A stretch of DNA of 64,000 nucleotides from Helichrysum umbraculigerum (taxonomy: Eukaryota; Streptophyta; Magnoliopsida; Asterales; Asteraceae). Positions 23,401-35,756 of this stretch are shown in pieces. The DNA is taken from assembly GCA_949592205.1 (NCBI GenBank), contig CATIUR010000001.1, positions 332,946,250 through 333,010,249 on the forward strand, in the 5' to 3' direction. Each line of letters begins with the position of its first letter. Within the stretch, counting starts at the first letter, position 1. The notes under the pieces are model-generated. The model saw only the letters and a program-made list of their open reading frames with translations, was not told the origin of the DNA and did not search any database. The position numbers and the translations under genes were made by a program.

Positions 23401-25091
23401 CTTTTGCCTTGAAGATTTGGAGACATTATTTGTATGGTACGAAATGTGTAATTTGCACGGATCATAAAAGCCTTCAGTACATGTTTTCGCAAAAAGAATT
23501 GAATATGCGTCAGAGGCGGTGGTTAGAATTGATTAAAGACTATGATTGCGAGATCCGTTATCATCCGGGTAAAGCAAATGTGGTTGCGGATGCATTGAGT
23601 CGAAATATATCTAGTGATAAGATTTGTTTTATGCGATTAGAGGTGTCCTCTGATTTGATTTCTCAGCTAAGAATCGCACAGATTGAAGCTTTATTGGATG
23701 TTAATTTGAAATCCGAGATCATGTTGAAACGAAAGGATTTGTTAGTTGATGATTCACGTGGGTTGAAAACTATGCAGTCTCGGGTTTGGGTTCCGTTAAT
23801 TGGTGGACTTCGTGAATTGATTTTGACGGAGGTTCATAAATCGAGATTATCTATTCATCCCGGTAGTACGAAAATGTATAATGATTTGAAACCTCTCTAT
23901 TGGTGGCCAACAATGAAAACGGATGTAGCTAGATTTGTGGAATCATGTCATATTTGTTCCCAAGTAAAAGCCGAGCATCAAAAACCTTATGGTTCGTTGA
24001 AACAATTAGAGATACCCGAGTGGAAATGGGAACACATCACTATGGATTTTGTCACCAAGTTACCACGTACGCAGAAAGGCAATGATATGATTTGGGTTGT
24101 TGTTGATCGTTTAACTAAAAGCGCCCATTTTCTTGCGACCAGTGAAACCGCTTCTTTGACTCGTTTGGCTCAGTTGTATATTAATGAAATTGTATCAAGG
24201 CACGGCATTCCATTATCTATTGTGTCAGATCGAGATTCCAGATTTGTGTCAGGCTTTTGGCAGAATCTTCAGAAAGAGTTAGGTACTCGTGTTAATCTTA
24301 GTACTGCATACCATCCTCAGACCGATGGGCAGTCAGAAAGAACCATTCAAACACTTGAGGATATGTTACGGGCGTGTATTTTGGAGTATGGAGGTTCGTG
24401 GGACTCTCACTTACCTTTGGTGGAATTTGCGTATAATAACTCGTATCATTCTAGCATTGGCATGCCGCCATATGAGATGCTTTACGGACGTCGTTGTCGA
24501 ACGCCGACTTGTTGGTTAGAGGCAGGAGAGAAACAGTTTGCGGGTCCCGATATTGTTCAGATTACGGCCGATAAAGTTGCTATAGCTCGTGAGAAATTGA
24601 AAGCCGCTAGAGATAGACAGAAACAGTATGCTGATCCGCGTCGTCGACCAGTTAATTTTGTTGAAGGTGAATTGGTTTATTTAAAAGTGTCACCTTGGAA
24701 GGGCGTGATTCGTTTTGGTAAGCGTGGAAAATTGGCTCCGAGGTTTATAGGTCCATTCAAAATTCGTCAAGTAGTTAATGACCAAACAGTGGCCTTAGAC
24801 CTTCCTTCTGAATTTAGTGGTATTCACGATACCTTTAATGTTTGCTATTTACGGAAATGTAATGTGGAGGATCCAACCCAAATCCTTCCGTTACAAGATC
24901 TTAGAGTTGATCAATGTCAGAAATTAGTAGAAGAGCCCATTGAGTTAGTCGATAGAAAAGTGACTAAATTACGCAAGAAGGAGATACCTATGGTTCTAGT
25001 GAAATGGAAACATAGTTTGGGAGAAAATCTTACTTGGGAGACCGAGTCGAGTATGAGGGCCCGTTACCCTAGTTTGTTCGAGTCTAGTTAG
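20439..25091 (+). CDS. Chromovirus gag-pol polyprotein, intact, 1550 aa
   Basis: A single frame begins [10 protein letters not shown], 163 bp after the PBS. Gag capsid region about 130-290. CCHC zinc knuckles at about 365-400 ([28 protein letters not shown]). Aspartic protease near 460 ([10 protein letters not shown]). Reverse transcriptase about 620-800 with the FIDDILIYS catalytic box near 797. RNase H from about 940 ([11 protein letters not shown]). Integrase with an HHCC finger (about 1135-1180, ending CHICSQVK) and a DDE core (MDFVTKLP, then IVSDRDSRF, then a Glu in [11 protein letters not shown]). A C-terminal chromodomain-like segment (about 1505-1550, VLVKWKHS then LTWE). No stop or frameshift interrupts it, so it may still be active. 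Gag and pol are fused, as usual for this clade. Confidence 0.95.
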   Translation: MAENEQPPRTLYNVSTVHSAPEDVDHNGTSNPVNTEVETSQDYILRLENRVVELERERAGSSHRSIPTYSHVATTTPPITASTRIPVTFPYVSQQQQQGYDFQTSIPFPSFGSTGYQAQLFPPFQLPKKGCSLKTFMSSKPSSYSGSPDPTVTLDWLRDVERKLEVCHCDEEDKVPYTVQLLKGEAMSWWDSITAHFTPQQRSSIKWQDFHAEVCKQFCSEYNLDRVRQEFMDLRKTDEMTIDELIRQFSEKLRFVQQWVPTERNKISHFVKTLPPDYRTTVRMASSISQAFEWARSVDSDVVARRLLNKERYAQKPKSDSSGKGKQRWQPSQQNKKTSYGGVPMDNSYCARCRSKHTGPCSIRTSRCMKCGVLGHNAIDCTYPNNVCWTCHKEGHRAGDCPDARKRDTGTARGSSSSGQKRKIPPAATGRAFQMTVDDAVLTDDVITGTFLVNSVPARVLFDSGANCSFISVQFCDKLKLMPSVISNPLEVEVADGKTVPVTTSVAGASILIEDHEFPVSFLLMQIPSFDVVLGMDWLSQNKADISCLKKLIKIPVSNQSYVVARGERVKGSIPVISMIKARKSLVKGCESFVAYVVDVKVEKKSISDIRVVSEYSDVFPDELPGLPPVRDVEYQIELVPGSSPVARAPYRLAPSEIREMMGQIQELLDKGFIRPSSSPWGAPVLFVKKKDGTLRMCIDYRELNKRTVKNKYPLPRIDELFDQLQGSSYFSKIDLRSGYHQVRVREEDIPKTAFRTRYGHYEFLVMPFGLTNAPAIFMDLMNRVCRPYLDQFVIVFIDDILIYSKSEADHEMHLRMILETLKREQLYAKFSKCEFWLREVQFLGHIICKDGVRVDPSKVKAVMNWNAPKSPSEIKSFLGLAGYYRKFIKDFSKIASSLIKLTRKDVKFQWTEQQEAAFQTLKQLLCQAPVLALPDGSDDFIVYCDASHTGLGGVLMQRDRVIAYASRQLKPHEKNYPTHDLELAAVTFALKIWRHYLYGTKCVICTDHKSLQYMFSQKELNMRQRRWLELIKDYDCEIRYHPGKANVVADALSRNISSDKICFMRLEVSSDLISQLRIAQIEALLDVNLKSEIMLKRKDLLVDDSRGLKTMQSRVWVPLIGGLRELILTEVHKSRLSIHPGSTKMYNDLKPLYWWPTMKTDVARFVESCHICSQVKAEHQKPYGSLKQLEIPEWKWEHITMDFVTKLPRTQKGNDMIWVVVDRLTKSAHFLATSETASLTRLAQLYINEIVSRHGIPLSIVSDRDSRFVSGFWQNLQKELGTRVNLSTAYHPQTDGQSERTIQTLEDMLRACILEYGGSWDSHLPLVEFAYNNSYHSSIGMPPYEMLYGRRCRTPTCWLEAGEKQFAGPDIVQITADKVAIAREKLKAARDRQKQYADPRRRPVNFVEGELVYLKVSPWKGVIRFGKRGKLAPRFIGPFKIRQVVNDQTVALDLPSEFSGIHDTFNVCYLRKCNVEDPTQILPLQDLRVDQCQKLVEEPIELVDRKVTKLRKKEIPMVLVKWKHSLGENLTWETESSMRARYPSLFESS

Positions 25092-25111
25092 ATTTCGGGG
25101 ACGAAATCTTT

Positions 25112-25127
25112 CTAAGGAGGGAAGATT
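25112..25127 (+). other. Polypurine tract
   Basis: AAGGAGGGAAGA lies directly before the 3' LTR and is the expected plus-strand primer for reverse transcription. Confidence 0.8.
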
Positions 25128-27086
25128 TGTAACACCCTGAATTGGGCCCAGTAGAATCAGGTATTTATTTAAATTTAAATACGTACAGTTAATTGTTTGA
25201 ATATGTTTGATTGTGAAATTAATAGGTAAATAAGCCTCAGGAGATATTGTGACTGGTAAAATATTATTTGTTTTAAATAATCTTAGACGACGGTAAAATA
25301 AAATAAAATTCTCGCAACTAGTATTTAGGTTCCAGACAATAGATCAAAGAGTGGTATAATATGGTACTGTAAATAAAAGGGGACCGGTTTAATAAAAAAG
25401 GGGGGATCGATCTTATTTTTCCCCAATCCCTCATTTCATCTAGTTTCTAAACCTAACTCCTATATCCATTTAATCCTTTCAAACCCAAGAGCTTAAATCA
25501 AATCGGTTGAAGAATGGAAGCTTGAGTTCTTGTTGTGATCATCATCTTCATCCTCATAGTGTTCTTCAAATTGTAAGTAAACTTTTGTAAACTCAAATGG
25601 TGAATATTAGGTAGTTTGAAGTGAGAATGGAATTGTAGCTAGATAGGTTGAATCCATACTTGTATATCGATTAGATGATGATGATTGAACTTCTTGCACT
25701 TGATTAAGTGATAAAAACATGTTAGATTTCTTGAGTTTTGGTTTGAAAATGTGTGTAGTTAGGTTATAAGTGATTTAGTTGAATTGCTAGGTTTAGTTAC
25801 TTGAATCTTTGTTGTATGATGTTAATAAGTGTTGTTGTAGCAAAAACTTGATGAATATTGATATATTGCAGCTGGATGGTATGAAAAATGAAGTTTTGGT
25901 TCGAGTTTAAGTGTGCAGGAAAACCTGCAATTTTCGTGCAGGTCTGTAAGGGAATCCGGACGGATTCATGGGAATCCGGACGTATTCCCGTGAATACGGC
26001 GGATTCCCTGGCCGTATTCAAGAACGTATTGCTTAATTCAAGTTCTGAATTGGAAATTGATCGGGAATACGGCGTATTCATCTGAATCCGGCCGGATTCA
26101 AATGAATACGGACGTATTCAAGGGAATCCGGGCGGATTCCCACTGCAGATCAATGTGTTATCTTTTTACTAATTATGATTATATATCTAGGTGTGTATTG
26201 TATCTATTATATAATACATGTTTGATTCACAGGTTAGGAGTAAGTGAAGTGATTGTTTCTTAACAGTGTGCATTTATATTAAGTTACTAATTCGAGTGTT
26301 TTGATGTGTTTACAGATAAGGCGAAGACTCAGTGAGTTTAGTCACTTGAGAAACCAAAGTTAAAGTGGACAGGTGAGTGGACTTTGATCTCTCGCTATGT
26401 TTGGTGATCACTTTTGTGATTACTTCATGTGTTAAGTGTTATATTCAAGTGTTAAAGTGTTAAGTGAATTGTGAATTGTGTTAAGTGTTAATGTGTTAAG
26501 AAACCTGTTGGTTATTGTGTTAAGGAGGTCAACTTGTTGGACGTTTTGCTACAGGTTAGTCAACACGAGAATTGTGAACATGTGTTGTGAATGGAGTTCG
26601 TGTTGACTAAAGGTAGCAAACCGTTATCGGTTAACCACTGTATTGGCCTGCAGTTGGTGTAAGTGTCGCTTGGTGGGCCACCGCGGCTGAGGGTGCCACA
26701 AGGGCCACCGATCCTCTAGTGATGTTGAGTCAATGTGTTAAATTGTTGTAGACTCATGGTGTTAAACTAAGTGTAGTGTTAGTGATGAGTTAACTCACTT
26801 AGCTTCGTGCTAATCCCTCGTTGTTTACTCCTTGCAGGTTAATATATTTTGTTAAGGGCGGGTCTCGGAGTAAATTGAAGGAATGTTCGACAATGATAGA
26901 ACTCTGATGACTTTTGTACAAATTCAAATGTTTTGTTAAAGTAACGCCCAACTAGTTGTGTAATTGTATAACGAAATACTTATGTAAATGATCATGTATA
27001 TTTTGGTTAATCCAATGTTTATATATATGGGATATTGCTTCCGCAATGAAAAAAAAAAATGTGTGCTTGAAATTAGGGGCGTTATA
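25128..27086 (+). repeat. 3' LTR of the chromovirus
   Basis: Same length and almost the same sequence as the 5' LTR. Differences I noticed include G/A at 19064 versus 25890, and single changes corresponding to about 19385, 19490, 19586, 19887 and 20235. Confidence 0.95.
25952..26139 (+). repeat. Array of GAATNCGG(N)CGNATTC palindromes in the 3' LTR
   Basis: Second copy of the array at 19126-19313, apparently unchanged, at the equivalent offset in the 3' LTR. Confidence 0.85.
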
Positions 27087-27222
27087 TGACGTAACACGTT
27101 TCAAAATAAAGGATGATCTGTGTAATTAAATTAATTAAAGGACTGCGAGTGAAATTTGGAGTAAACCATAAGGATGATTTTTGTAATTTTCTCTCAATTA
27201 TATCCTAATGATTTTATTTTTT

Positions 27223-28135
27223 TAGAAAATTACACAAATCATCATTTAAGTTTTACTCAAATTTCACTGACAGTCCTTTACAGATTTTAATCACACAAAC
27301 CCTCCTTTATTTTGAAACTTTTAACGCCAATGGTCCTTTAGACTAACGAACGCTAACTCTTCATTAAAAAGGACCACGTGTGATACTTTTTTACTTTTAA
27401 TTTATTGAACTTTGAGTAAAATATAAATTATAAAATTCAAAATATCTATAGACAAATCATTAGGTGCACAACTCGTCATTTTCAGCTTCCCCATTTCACT
27501 TAACAAAATCATCACCAAATTCGATGCTTTTCTCCGGAGAAACCTCAAATTTTATAGTCCACCACTATCTTGCACCACCCAAACATAAATTTGTGGCTTA
27601 AAGATTACGAGTCACATAGTTGATTTATAGTTTTTGACCTAGTTATCCTTTACAGCTAGGGTTTTCGTTTGAGATGTTTTTCGAGTAAGGAATGAATACA
27701 AAGAGAAGAGGCGGCAACTACCAAAGTCGTGAGCATATAAGATAGATAAGATGATTGGATGATGGAGGTCGCGGAGTGGTGAAAGATGGTGGTAGATTTG
27801 GGTGGTAAATTATAAATATTGATGTTTAAGTGGAGAAGATGCCCAAATTTAGTGATGAAAATGCTAAGTGAAATGAGAAAGATGAAACTTATATTGGTGC
27901 ACTTAATAATGTATTTATACATATTTTAGATTTTATAATTTATATTTTGCTCAAAATAAAATAAATTAAAAGAAAAAAAAATGTCTTTTTAACGAATACT
28001 TAACGTTCGTTAGTTTAAATGACTATTGGTGTAATAAATTTAAAAATAAAGGATGATTGGTGTAATTAAAGTTTGTAAAGGACTGTCACTAAAATTTTGA
28101 CCAAACTTAAAGAACGATTTGTGTAAAAAAATTTT
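27223..28135. mobile_element. Second inverted-repeat element, related to 17615-27193
   Basis: The left arm AAAATTACACAAATCATC and the TTTCACTGACAGTCCTTTA region recur inverted near 28045-28130. The interior shares phrases with the neighbouring element (for example ATTTGTGGCTTAA), so they belong to one family. Copies have diverged and I could not settle the target duplication. The minus-strand open frame at 27656-27922 is probably not a gene. Confidence 0.65.
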
Positions 28136-28689
28136 AGCTAAAGTTGTGACATATATTCACAATTTCACTTGCATTCTATGAATCAATTAATTTATATACT
28201 TGTGCAATTGGCTGATATTGATAGTGAATAATTTTTTTATTTTAAGTAATTTTTAAGTCACTTTGAGTATAATTGGAAACGTAAATTCCATGCATGATGA
28301 AAAAATACAAGTAAAAAGATGACAAAACTTTTTACGTCAATTACTAATTAGGTGAAGATTAGATTCACAATAATACAATTGACTTTTACAATTCCAATTT
28401 TATCTCACTTTCTTTTTTGTTGGTTGAAACTTAGCTATTCTTATTCCATATTCAATACTATGATGTCATACTTCACTTATTTATCAAAATCACACTATGC
28501 ACCTCAAACTAATTTTATACATGTATAATTATTATACTAAAAAGAGAGAAAAAAAAAAAAATACTAAACCGACCCTCAGACAACTACTACCGACCGGTCA
28601 ACCAACATGAGAAAAGTAGATCGCGTAACATGTTGGTTAAAGGAATATGAAGATAATGATTGAACTTCATAACTTTCACGTTTATACTA
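28136..28689. other. AT-rich spacer
   Basis: No gene seen. The stretch 28300-28440 is a diverged direct copy of 29820-29960; both contain TTAGGTGAAGATT and TTGTTGGTTGAAACTTA. Confidence 0.4.
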
Positions 28690-28697
28690 CATATCCC

Positions 28698-28894
28698 CAG
28701 GGGCGGAGCTAGAATTTTCGTATAGGGGGGCAAAAAAAAAAAAATTTCTCTTTTTCCTATCATTTTAGGGGGCAAAACTCCAAAACTATCACTAATAACC
28801 TTAAAAATTTTATTTTTTTCCACAATTCTATATTTTTAGGGGGGGCGACTGCCCCCCATACCCCCCCCCCCCCCCCCCCCTAGCTCCGTCCCTG
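28698..28894. mobile_element. hAT-type MITE with 8-bp TSD
   Basis: Terminal inverted repeats CAGGGGCGGAGCTAG and CAGGGACGGAGCTAG, flanked by a perfect 8-bp duplication CATATCCC (28690-28697 and 28895-28902). It is 197 bp and non-coding, with a run of about 22 C near its right end. Confidence 0.9.
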
Positions 28895-28902
28895 CATATC
28901 CC

Positions 28903-30626
28903 TACAAGTAAATTATCTCTTATTAAGTAGGCACGAGAATTGAATAGATAACATTTGAAATACCTTTACATTTTAGAACAAGTTGGATGGTGGACACTTT
29001 CTTACGTTTATAATTAGGAAGTGTATGCGTATTTATACTAATTAAGGAGTGATACATTTATGATTTTCTTTCCTGAATAAAAATTTATAGTGAACCATAC
29101 GTCCATACGATATGTGCATGTGGACAAACAATTGAAATAAATGTTTCGTGACAAACTAAATAATGTCACAAACACATTAACGCACACTTATTTTTTTTTT
29201 GCCGATGAGCATTTAGAGTTTAAGTTTATTCATCAAATTGGATAGCAATTCGGTTTCGAAAGTAATAGCTAAAGTCAACGAATATAGCTTTAATCGGTGA
29301 AGGATATCAACAAATGCATTATGTATCAACGTATATTTCTATCAATTTTCAAGGGCCTCTAATTTTCTAATACATTTGCTAGTACTATATCATCTCGACG
29401 TTGGGAAAAAAATAATCGTCATACCTAAGGAAATAAAAAGTTAAAATTGGCAAAGTTTGATCAATAATTTTATCCTATTAGAGAGTGTTAATATTGATAA
29501 ATAATTTTATTTCACAAATGGCAATTTTAGTAATAAAAAAAATGGAAAGTGTCACTTTAATTTATCGACTTGTAAATAATAAAATGACACCGTCTCAATC
29601 CAACCAACCTACCTTTAAACCCTACCAATTGTTTCATGTTTCGATTATCCTGTTGATTTAAAGGGTTTTTGACATCTCTAACAAAGACGACATGCAAATA
29701 AAGATGAGCAATATCCTTTCAATGAAGTCACTTAAAAACCAATTAAAGACGCGAAAACTTTCGTCTAAACATACATAACCACCATTCATCTATAGGTTCG
29801 ATTATAAGTGAAGAAAAAACAAAGAATATGAAAAGCTAATAAGAAGATGACCAAACATTTTACGTAATTAAATTAGGTGAAGATTGGATTAGAATCTATA
29901 TAAGTAAGTTTATCATCACCACTTTTTTCTTGTTGGTTGAAACTTAAGTGTCATTCGATCGATCCAAAATATACAAACTCATGCTATGTTCACAAGATCG
30001 AGTCGTATATCAAATAACCACTTTGTGAAACATCTTATAATGCGACAACGTACAAGTCACCATTTAATGATTAAAAAATATTTGATTCCTAAGAAAACAA
30101 AAGGCATATTTGTATTATTGGTGGGAATATATATTTCATTATGTTACTTCCTCATATGGTATTGGAATTTTAAGTTCTTGTAGTAGTACTATTTTATTTA
30201 AAAAGTTCAAGTAGATGGATAAACGAATATTCTACATGCAATGGGTGATTTTATGTAGGGCTATAAGGTATTGTTGATGTACCTACATTAGATTAAAGAC
30301 TTTAAAAAAAGTGTTTATTTTATATAGTTATTATTTTTAATTAAAAGCATTGATTTAGAGTAAACCAAACTCTTAGAGTACATGACTCATGTTGTAGTAC
30401 ATATATATACACTACAAATTTTCATTGTTGGTACAATTGAACAAATATAGTACTCCAAAGTACATACTCAAAGAATTAAATGCATAAACAGATAATTAAG
30501 GATTATATATTAATATGAATTAATTACAAAATTATCTTTTCCAATTCATATTTCTTAAATAAAAGGCACAATTAAAGGGCAAGAATTAATGTAAATTTAA
30601 CTAATTAATTGCAATTGTTTGGATTA
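28903..30626. other. AT-rich spacer
   Basis: No gene or RNA gene recognised. It contains the diverged direct repeat partner at 29820-29960. The open frame at 29986-30183 has no homology that I recognise. Confidence 0.4.
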
Positions 30627-30635
30627 ATGCTAATT

Positions 30636-30945
<310 letters not shown>

Positions 30946-30966
30946 ATGCTAATTGTAAGATGTTTA

Positions 30967-31589
30967 GAGCACACAAAGTGGGGTGGTTTTTTTCGCCGTT
31001 CAACCTCGAGAACGCTGTGGGACGGCGTTCCCCCACTCCGGGATGGCGTTCCCGACACCGTCCGATTCTCGACGCCACTCCTTGCAACGTTTTACCTGTT
31101 TTTTGTTTTTTGTTTTTGTTTTTTGTGTTTGTAATTTTGTATAGTTTGTGTGTGTGAAATGTGTGTTTTGTAGACGAAGAAGAAGATGAAGCAAAAGGGA
31201 CGCAGCAGGAAGATGATACAAGGATAGGGTTTAAAATTTTAGTTGGACTTTTTTATTGGGCAAATTTATTTGGTTTAATTTTTTTTTTAACTAAAATGGG
31301 CTAACAAAATGAAAATGGGATCATTTTATATTAACAAAATGAACTTGACGGTTTTTTTATTTGTTTTAATAAATTAAATGTTTGTTTTATTTAATTTATT
31401 TGTTTTTAAAAATTAATTTATTCAAATATTTGTATTAAAAAACATAAAAAATAAATAATAAAAAACTCCAGAACACTGTCCAGAACACTGTCCAGAACAC
31501 TGTCACCATACCATAGAATCCTCACTCACAACATTCTCTAGAACACTGTCCTGAACACTGTGGTGACAATGTCACCACTCCTTGTGCTT
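30967..31589. mobile_element. PIF/Harbinger-like MITE (tentative)
   Basis: The left end GAGCACACAAAGTGG resembles the inverted right end AAGCACAAGGAGTGG. TTA trinucleotides flank both ends (30964-30966 and 31590-31592), as for PIF/Harbinger. The interior has a GC-rich left part and, at 31468-31562, several copies of the word AGAACACTGTC. The ends are imperfect and the TSD is short, so the assignment is moderate. Confidence 0.55.
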
Positions 31590-31592
31590 TTA

Positions 31593-33988
31593 GAAAAAAC
31601 CGAATTAAGTAATTAATAATAAATTAATTACATTTATGGGGAAATAATTGGTGCAGTCAACAACACTATTGTTTTGTGCTGTTGACCAATAAAAAATATA
31701 GGAAATTTTCATATTTTACATTTTCAGCCTCTCAATTTTTCAAAATATACATTTTTAACCTTGGAGTTAAAGCTAACCGCACGTTTCAATCCGTGCAGTT
31801 TTAATTTGCTGCACGGAATATTTCCCCTACATTTATACAATTAATAGATAACTCAAATAGTTACAATAGCTACAAGTACATTTATCCTAAATAATTCTAA
31901 CAAAAAAGAAATTTATAAAGCAACTGTATTCTTATTTGCCAAGCCTTTTCTTAATATCTCTATAAATGTATTTTTTAACAACCAGCTAACTTCATTCTCA
32001 TATAGTCATATATGCTTGAAAAGGTCATAGCTAATTAGTTGAAATCAATATTATCAAGTATTATCAAATTGCATATTAATTACTATAATCTCTAAGTGCA
32101 ATACTAAAATTGACGCCACATTAAAACTTCCCCTGATCTTTGTATAGTAGGTCAAGAAGATAATTAAATTAACAGATATAGAGGTTTAAGTCAAAATAGA
32201 TATAGAGGTTTATGTAGATATAAGTCTTGTATGTATATGTGGTCAAAATGTAAAGGGGTAGATATTATTCGTTGACTCATGTAACACTTTGGTTTATTAA
32301 TACAAAATTTGCTGTTTTTTTTTTCTTTTTTTTTAAAGATAGTTAAATTAACGTGTACTGTTTGTAAAATTTTTGTTTATTAATCAAAAGAATTAACGGC
32401 TTTGATAACGTGTACTCATGTACACACATTAAAGTGTATTTAATGATCTCGTATTTTTATAAATATAAGAATTTGTATATATATGATACGCATAATAAAA
32501 GTAAATATTAGATTGAATTAATGAGTTACAAATGTATACATTAATGGTGAAATATGTGCGCAATTGAGTGTACAATTATTTAGTGCATTTGAAAGGGTGT
32601 ATTCAACTAAAAGTTACATTTTTAACCATTTAACTTTATTTATATTTACAAGATTGGTCCCTCAATTTACTCTTGCAAGCATAGAAGATCCGTGCAGTTT
32701 AGCAGTACAAACGATTTCCCCTATATTAATATTTAAGGAACTTTATTTAACGTGTGCCATGAGGCAAATGTATAAAATTGTACACATTATATAGATTTGA
32801 CTTATTTAAATCTATTCAAGGGTACATTATAAAACAATGAGATATCTTTGTTGAATACATAGTCTCTATTCAAAGGTACATTATAAAACAATGAGATATC
32901 TTTGTTGAATACATAGCCTTACCAGACACGAATATAATTTGCAATACTAAAAGCAAAACCGTTAGAAAATTAATGTTATGTGTTAAACTAGACAAGGTCC
33001 ATCATCAATTCCTAGTGTTTAATTAATGAATAATTTAATTATCATTTGAAAGCTCATTGCCAACTTACTTTTAACATTTAAAAAATTTATAATTAACATC
33101 ATTATATATTTTTCTATATCTATAAACAGAATAAACGTTATAATTGTCTTCTTTTATTTCACTTAGTGTCATACTAGCTAGTGTAAAACTCGTACGATAT
33201 ACGAACGTAATCTTAAATTTATACTCAAGTAAACGCTAATCAATCACAAATTCATATGATTCAAGTAAATAACCATCCTTAATGTTATTATATCTTATGA
33301 ACTGAATTCGAAAAAATGTTTCAAATCACAATAATGTTAACATATATAATGATGAATGATCAAGAATGTTTCAAATGAATAAATAAATATTTAATGTAAT
33401 TATATAATTGGTATTTTTCATAAATGTTTCTAGAAGAAAAAAAGACCAAAATTCACCAACAACCATGTATAAAATTAAAAGAATGAAGGAAGGATATATA
33501 TATGTGATGTATTTAATGAAAGAGTTGTAAACACGACTCCAGCTAAGTGATGACAAATTATTAAATATTAAATAAATAAAAGAGAAATAATTAATAAATA
33601 ATGTTAGTTACCAAATTACCATATTAAAATGAATATTGGTACGTAAGATAGCATGCACGCATTAATTACAACTCATATATATGTAAACCTATCTTTTCTA
33701 GTTTTCTCAATTGAATTTCATCAATTCCTATAAGTAACCATCACTTCACTACTTGATATATATATTCTCAATTAAATTATGAATCTCTCGTGTGCTAGAC
33801 GATACATCAAATCTAAAAACACGTACTTAATATATACGGGTAAATTAAATGTTATGTGCAACTTAGACGATGTTATGGTAATAACAAAATTAAAAGCATA
33901 AATATCAAAATAAAATAGCTCAAATGTGTAACTTTTATTGAAAAAATTTATACACTTAATTAACATTTGTACTGTTAACGGTATAGAT
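31593..33988. other. AT-rich spacer with small repeats
   Basis: No gene seen. A 54-bp unit containing GGTACATTATAAAACAATGA is tandemly duplicated at 32812-32916. The stretch 32395-32625 resembles a degraded relative of the 30636-30945 MITE (ACGTGTACTCATGTACACAC and a following AATGATCTCGTA) but lacks clear ends. A PolIII or protein gene is not apparent. Confidence 0.45.
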
Positions 33989-33996
33989 GTTATACT

Positions 33997-34181
33997 CAAT
34001 GTTTTAAAAATCGGTTTTTTTAGTGAACCGGTTTTGTGTCCGGACCCGGTTTAATCCGGTCGAACCAGTCAGGTGTCCGGTCGCACCGTCCATTTCGTAC
34101 TATATGAATTGAACCGGTTTTGCGTCCGGATCCGGTCTGACCGGTTGAACCGGACCGGTTCAACCGGTTTTCAAAACATTG
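33997..34181. mobile_element. hAT-type MITE, CCGGTT-rich
   Basis: Ends CAATGTTTTAAAAATCGG and (inverted) CAATGTTTTGAAAACCGG, with a perfect 8-bp duplication GTTATACT at 33989-33996 and 34182-34189. The 185-bp body is built from CCGGTT/AACCGG words that can fold extensively. A related fragment is at 12768-12862. Confidence 0.9.
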
Positions 34182-34936
34182 GTTATACTCCTTATTACCT
34201 TATAAACTAATACAAGCTAAATTATAAAGTGAAATGACCATAGGGAAAGAATTATTTAACAACATAAATTTGTTTAGAGTGTATCTTATATTGTTGACCT
34301 ACTTTGATTATTTTTCATTTATCTAGCAATTTCATTTTATCATTTCATAGAAAATAAAATCGAATTTTATACTTTTATGATACTAACATTTTCAATCAAT
34401 CTTTATTTATTGATGTAACTTATAATCATGAAAATTTTGCAATTAATTAATTGATATAGTATATTGTGTATCGAATTGAAAAGCTAAAGTTGCTAGAAAT
34501 CTATGATTGGAATACGATCGTAAATTAAGACAATGACATCTCAACTTAACTAAAAGATACCCTGAACTAATTATTTTTCTCTTAACAGTAAAAAGTCGGT
34601 GATAAATAGAAAGTGTACATGTATTTATTTATTTATATAAATTAGAAAAGTGTAAATAAAAATGTTACCATTATGTATATTGGATAGTTTTTAGTTGGGC
34701 ATAGCAAATTTAGTGAGATCGTAAGACTTTGAAAAGGGTTTTTAAATATCTAAACACTGTTTTTCTTAATAACTTTGAAAGTGTTTAAATGATTTTTAAT
34801 AGCTATTATGATAACCTAAGTGAGAGTAATATTCATGAATGGCAATAAAAAACCGTCCCTCAGCTTTTTTTTTCCTTTCAAATGTTCAATTTTATCTTGT
34901 AAATGGTTTATCCATCACTTGAAATGACATAGCCAT

Positions 34937-35756
34937 ATATTCTTTTTTTTTTTTCTTAATAAAAATAATGAATAAAAAACTGGTTAAAGGTATTTTAATA
35001 ACTTCAAGTGGCAATGCAACTTCATCATCAAAACTCAAACTATGCCGAAACACGAATTCGAACCCCTGACTTGTCGGTCATACACGTGAGATTTGAATAT
35101 ATGTGGTTAGGGCTGTTCACAGTTCGGATAAAACCGGATTATCCAATTGGATAACTCGGATCGGACCATATGCTTTGGATAATTGGATTTTTGGATTTTT
35201 GGATAGGCTCGGATCAAAATCCAACTTATTATTTTGGATCACGGATTGGTTTTGGTTGGTAAATTACAAACCGGATTATCCAAACAAAACCAAATAACAA
35301 ATAAGTATTTATTTTTCAAACATTATATATATGCATGCACATACAAAATAGTTTACTAAATTATTAATATTCTATAAATATCAAAATATAATAGGTAGTT
35401 TATAGTTTACAAAATTATTTACTTATATATATGTAGTTAATTTATAGTTTCGTTTTGCATTTTACTATTATATTACACACATGTATATGTACTGGGACAT
35501 TTTGTATAATTTTATTATAATATCTAACATATTTTTAGTATATATTATATATATTTATGTATGTGTTTGGATATCCAAAAACGATCCATCTAAATAATAA
35601 TTCGGTTGGATTAGTTCGATTTTTGAATTTGTTTGGACGGATCGGATTCATATTTTCGAAACCATATTCTATTTAGATTCATGTATACGAATCGATTTTG
35701 AACCGATCCATCCATTTGAACACCCCTATGTGGTGGCGATACCACTTGGAGGCCGA
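34937..35756 (-). mobile_element. tRNA-derived SINE, split by a hAT-type MITE
   Basis: Read on the minus strand, an A-box-like motif GGCCTCCAAGTGG (within 35737-35754) and a B-box GGTTCGAATTC (35054-35064) are followed by about 100 bp and an A-rich tail (plus-strand T run near 34940-34955). Without the MITE at 35108-35726 and one TSD copy the boxes are about 45 bases apart, close to normal for a PolIII internal promoter. Plant SINEs and tRNA-like repeats commonly carry ...CAAGTCAGGGGTTCGA. I could not identify target duplications. Confidence 0.55.
35108..35726. mobile_element. hAT-type MITE inserted in the SINE
   Basis: Left end TAGGGCTGTTCA, right end (inverted) GGGGTGTTCAAATGG. An 8-bp duplication TATGTGGT lies at 35100-35107 and 35727-35734. 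The subterminal parts are rich in GGAT/ATCC words (GGATTATCCAATTGGAT). The exact right border is uncertain by two bases. No transposase. Confidence 0.7.

Larger units (their letters stand above)
18302..27086 (+). mobile_element. Complete Ty3/gypsy chromovirus LTR retrotransposon
   Basis: Two LTRs of exactly 1959 bp (18302-20260 and 25128-27086) enclose a PBS, one long gag-pol frame and a polypurine tract. A 5-bp duplication, TGACG, flanks it (18297-18301 and 27087-27091). By eye I found only about six base differences between the LTRs, about 0.3%, which implies a recent insertion. The C-terminal chromodomain-like segment and long LTRs suggest the Tekay/Del clade. The LTR 3' end is TA rather than CA in both copies. 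Confidence 0.95.
17615..27193. mobile_element. Mutator-like inverted-repeat element, 789 bp, split by a gypsy insertion
   Basis: The left end GAGAAAATTACAAAAATC is matched by the inverted right end. A perfect 9-bp direct repeat, TCAATTATA, flanks the whole at 17606-17614 and 27194-27202. The inverted arms exceed 100 bp and stay nearly identical through the TTTCACTCGCAGTCCTTTAA region. Removing the gypsy element (18302-27086) and one copy of its TGACG duplication restores a 789-bp element. No transposase is seen. A diverged relative follows at 27223-28135. Confidence 0.85.
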
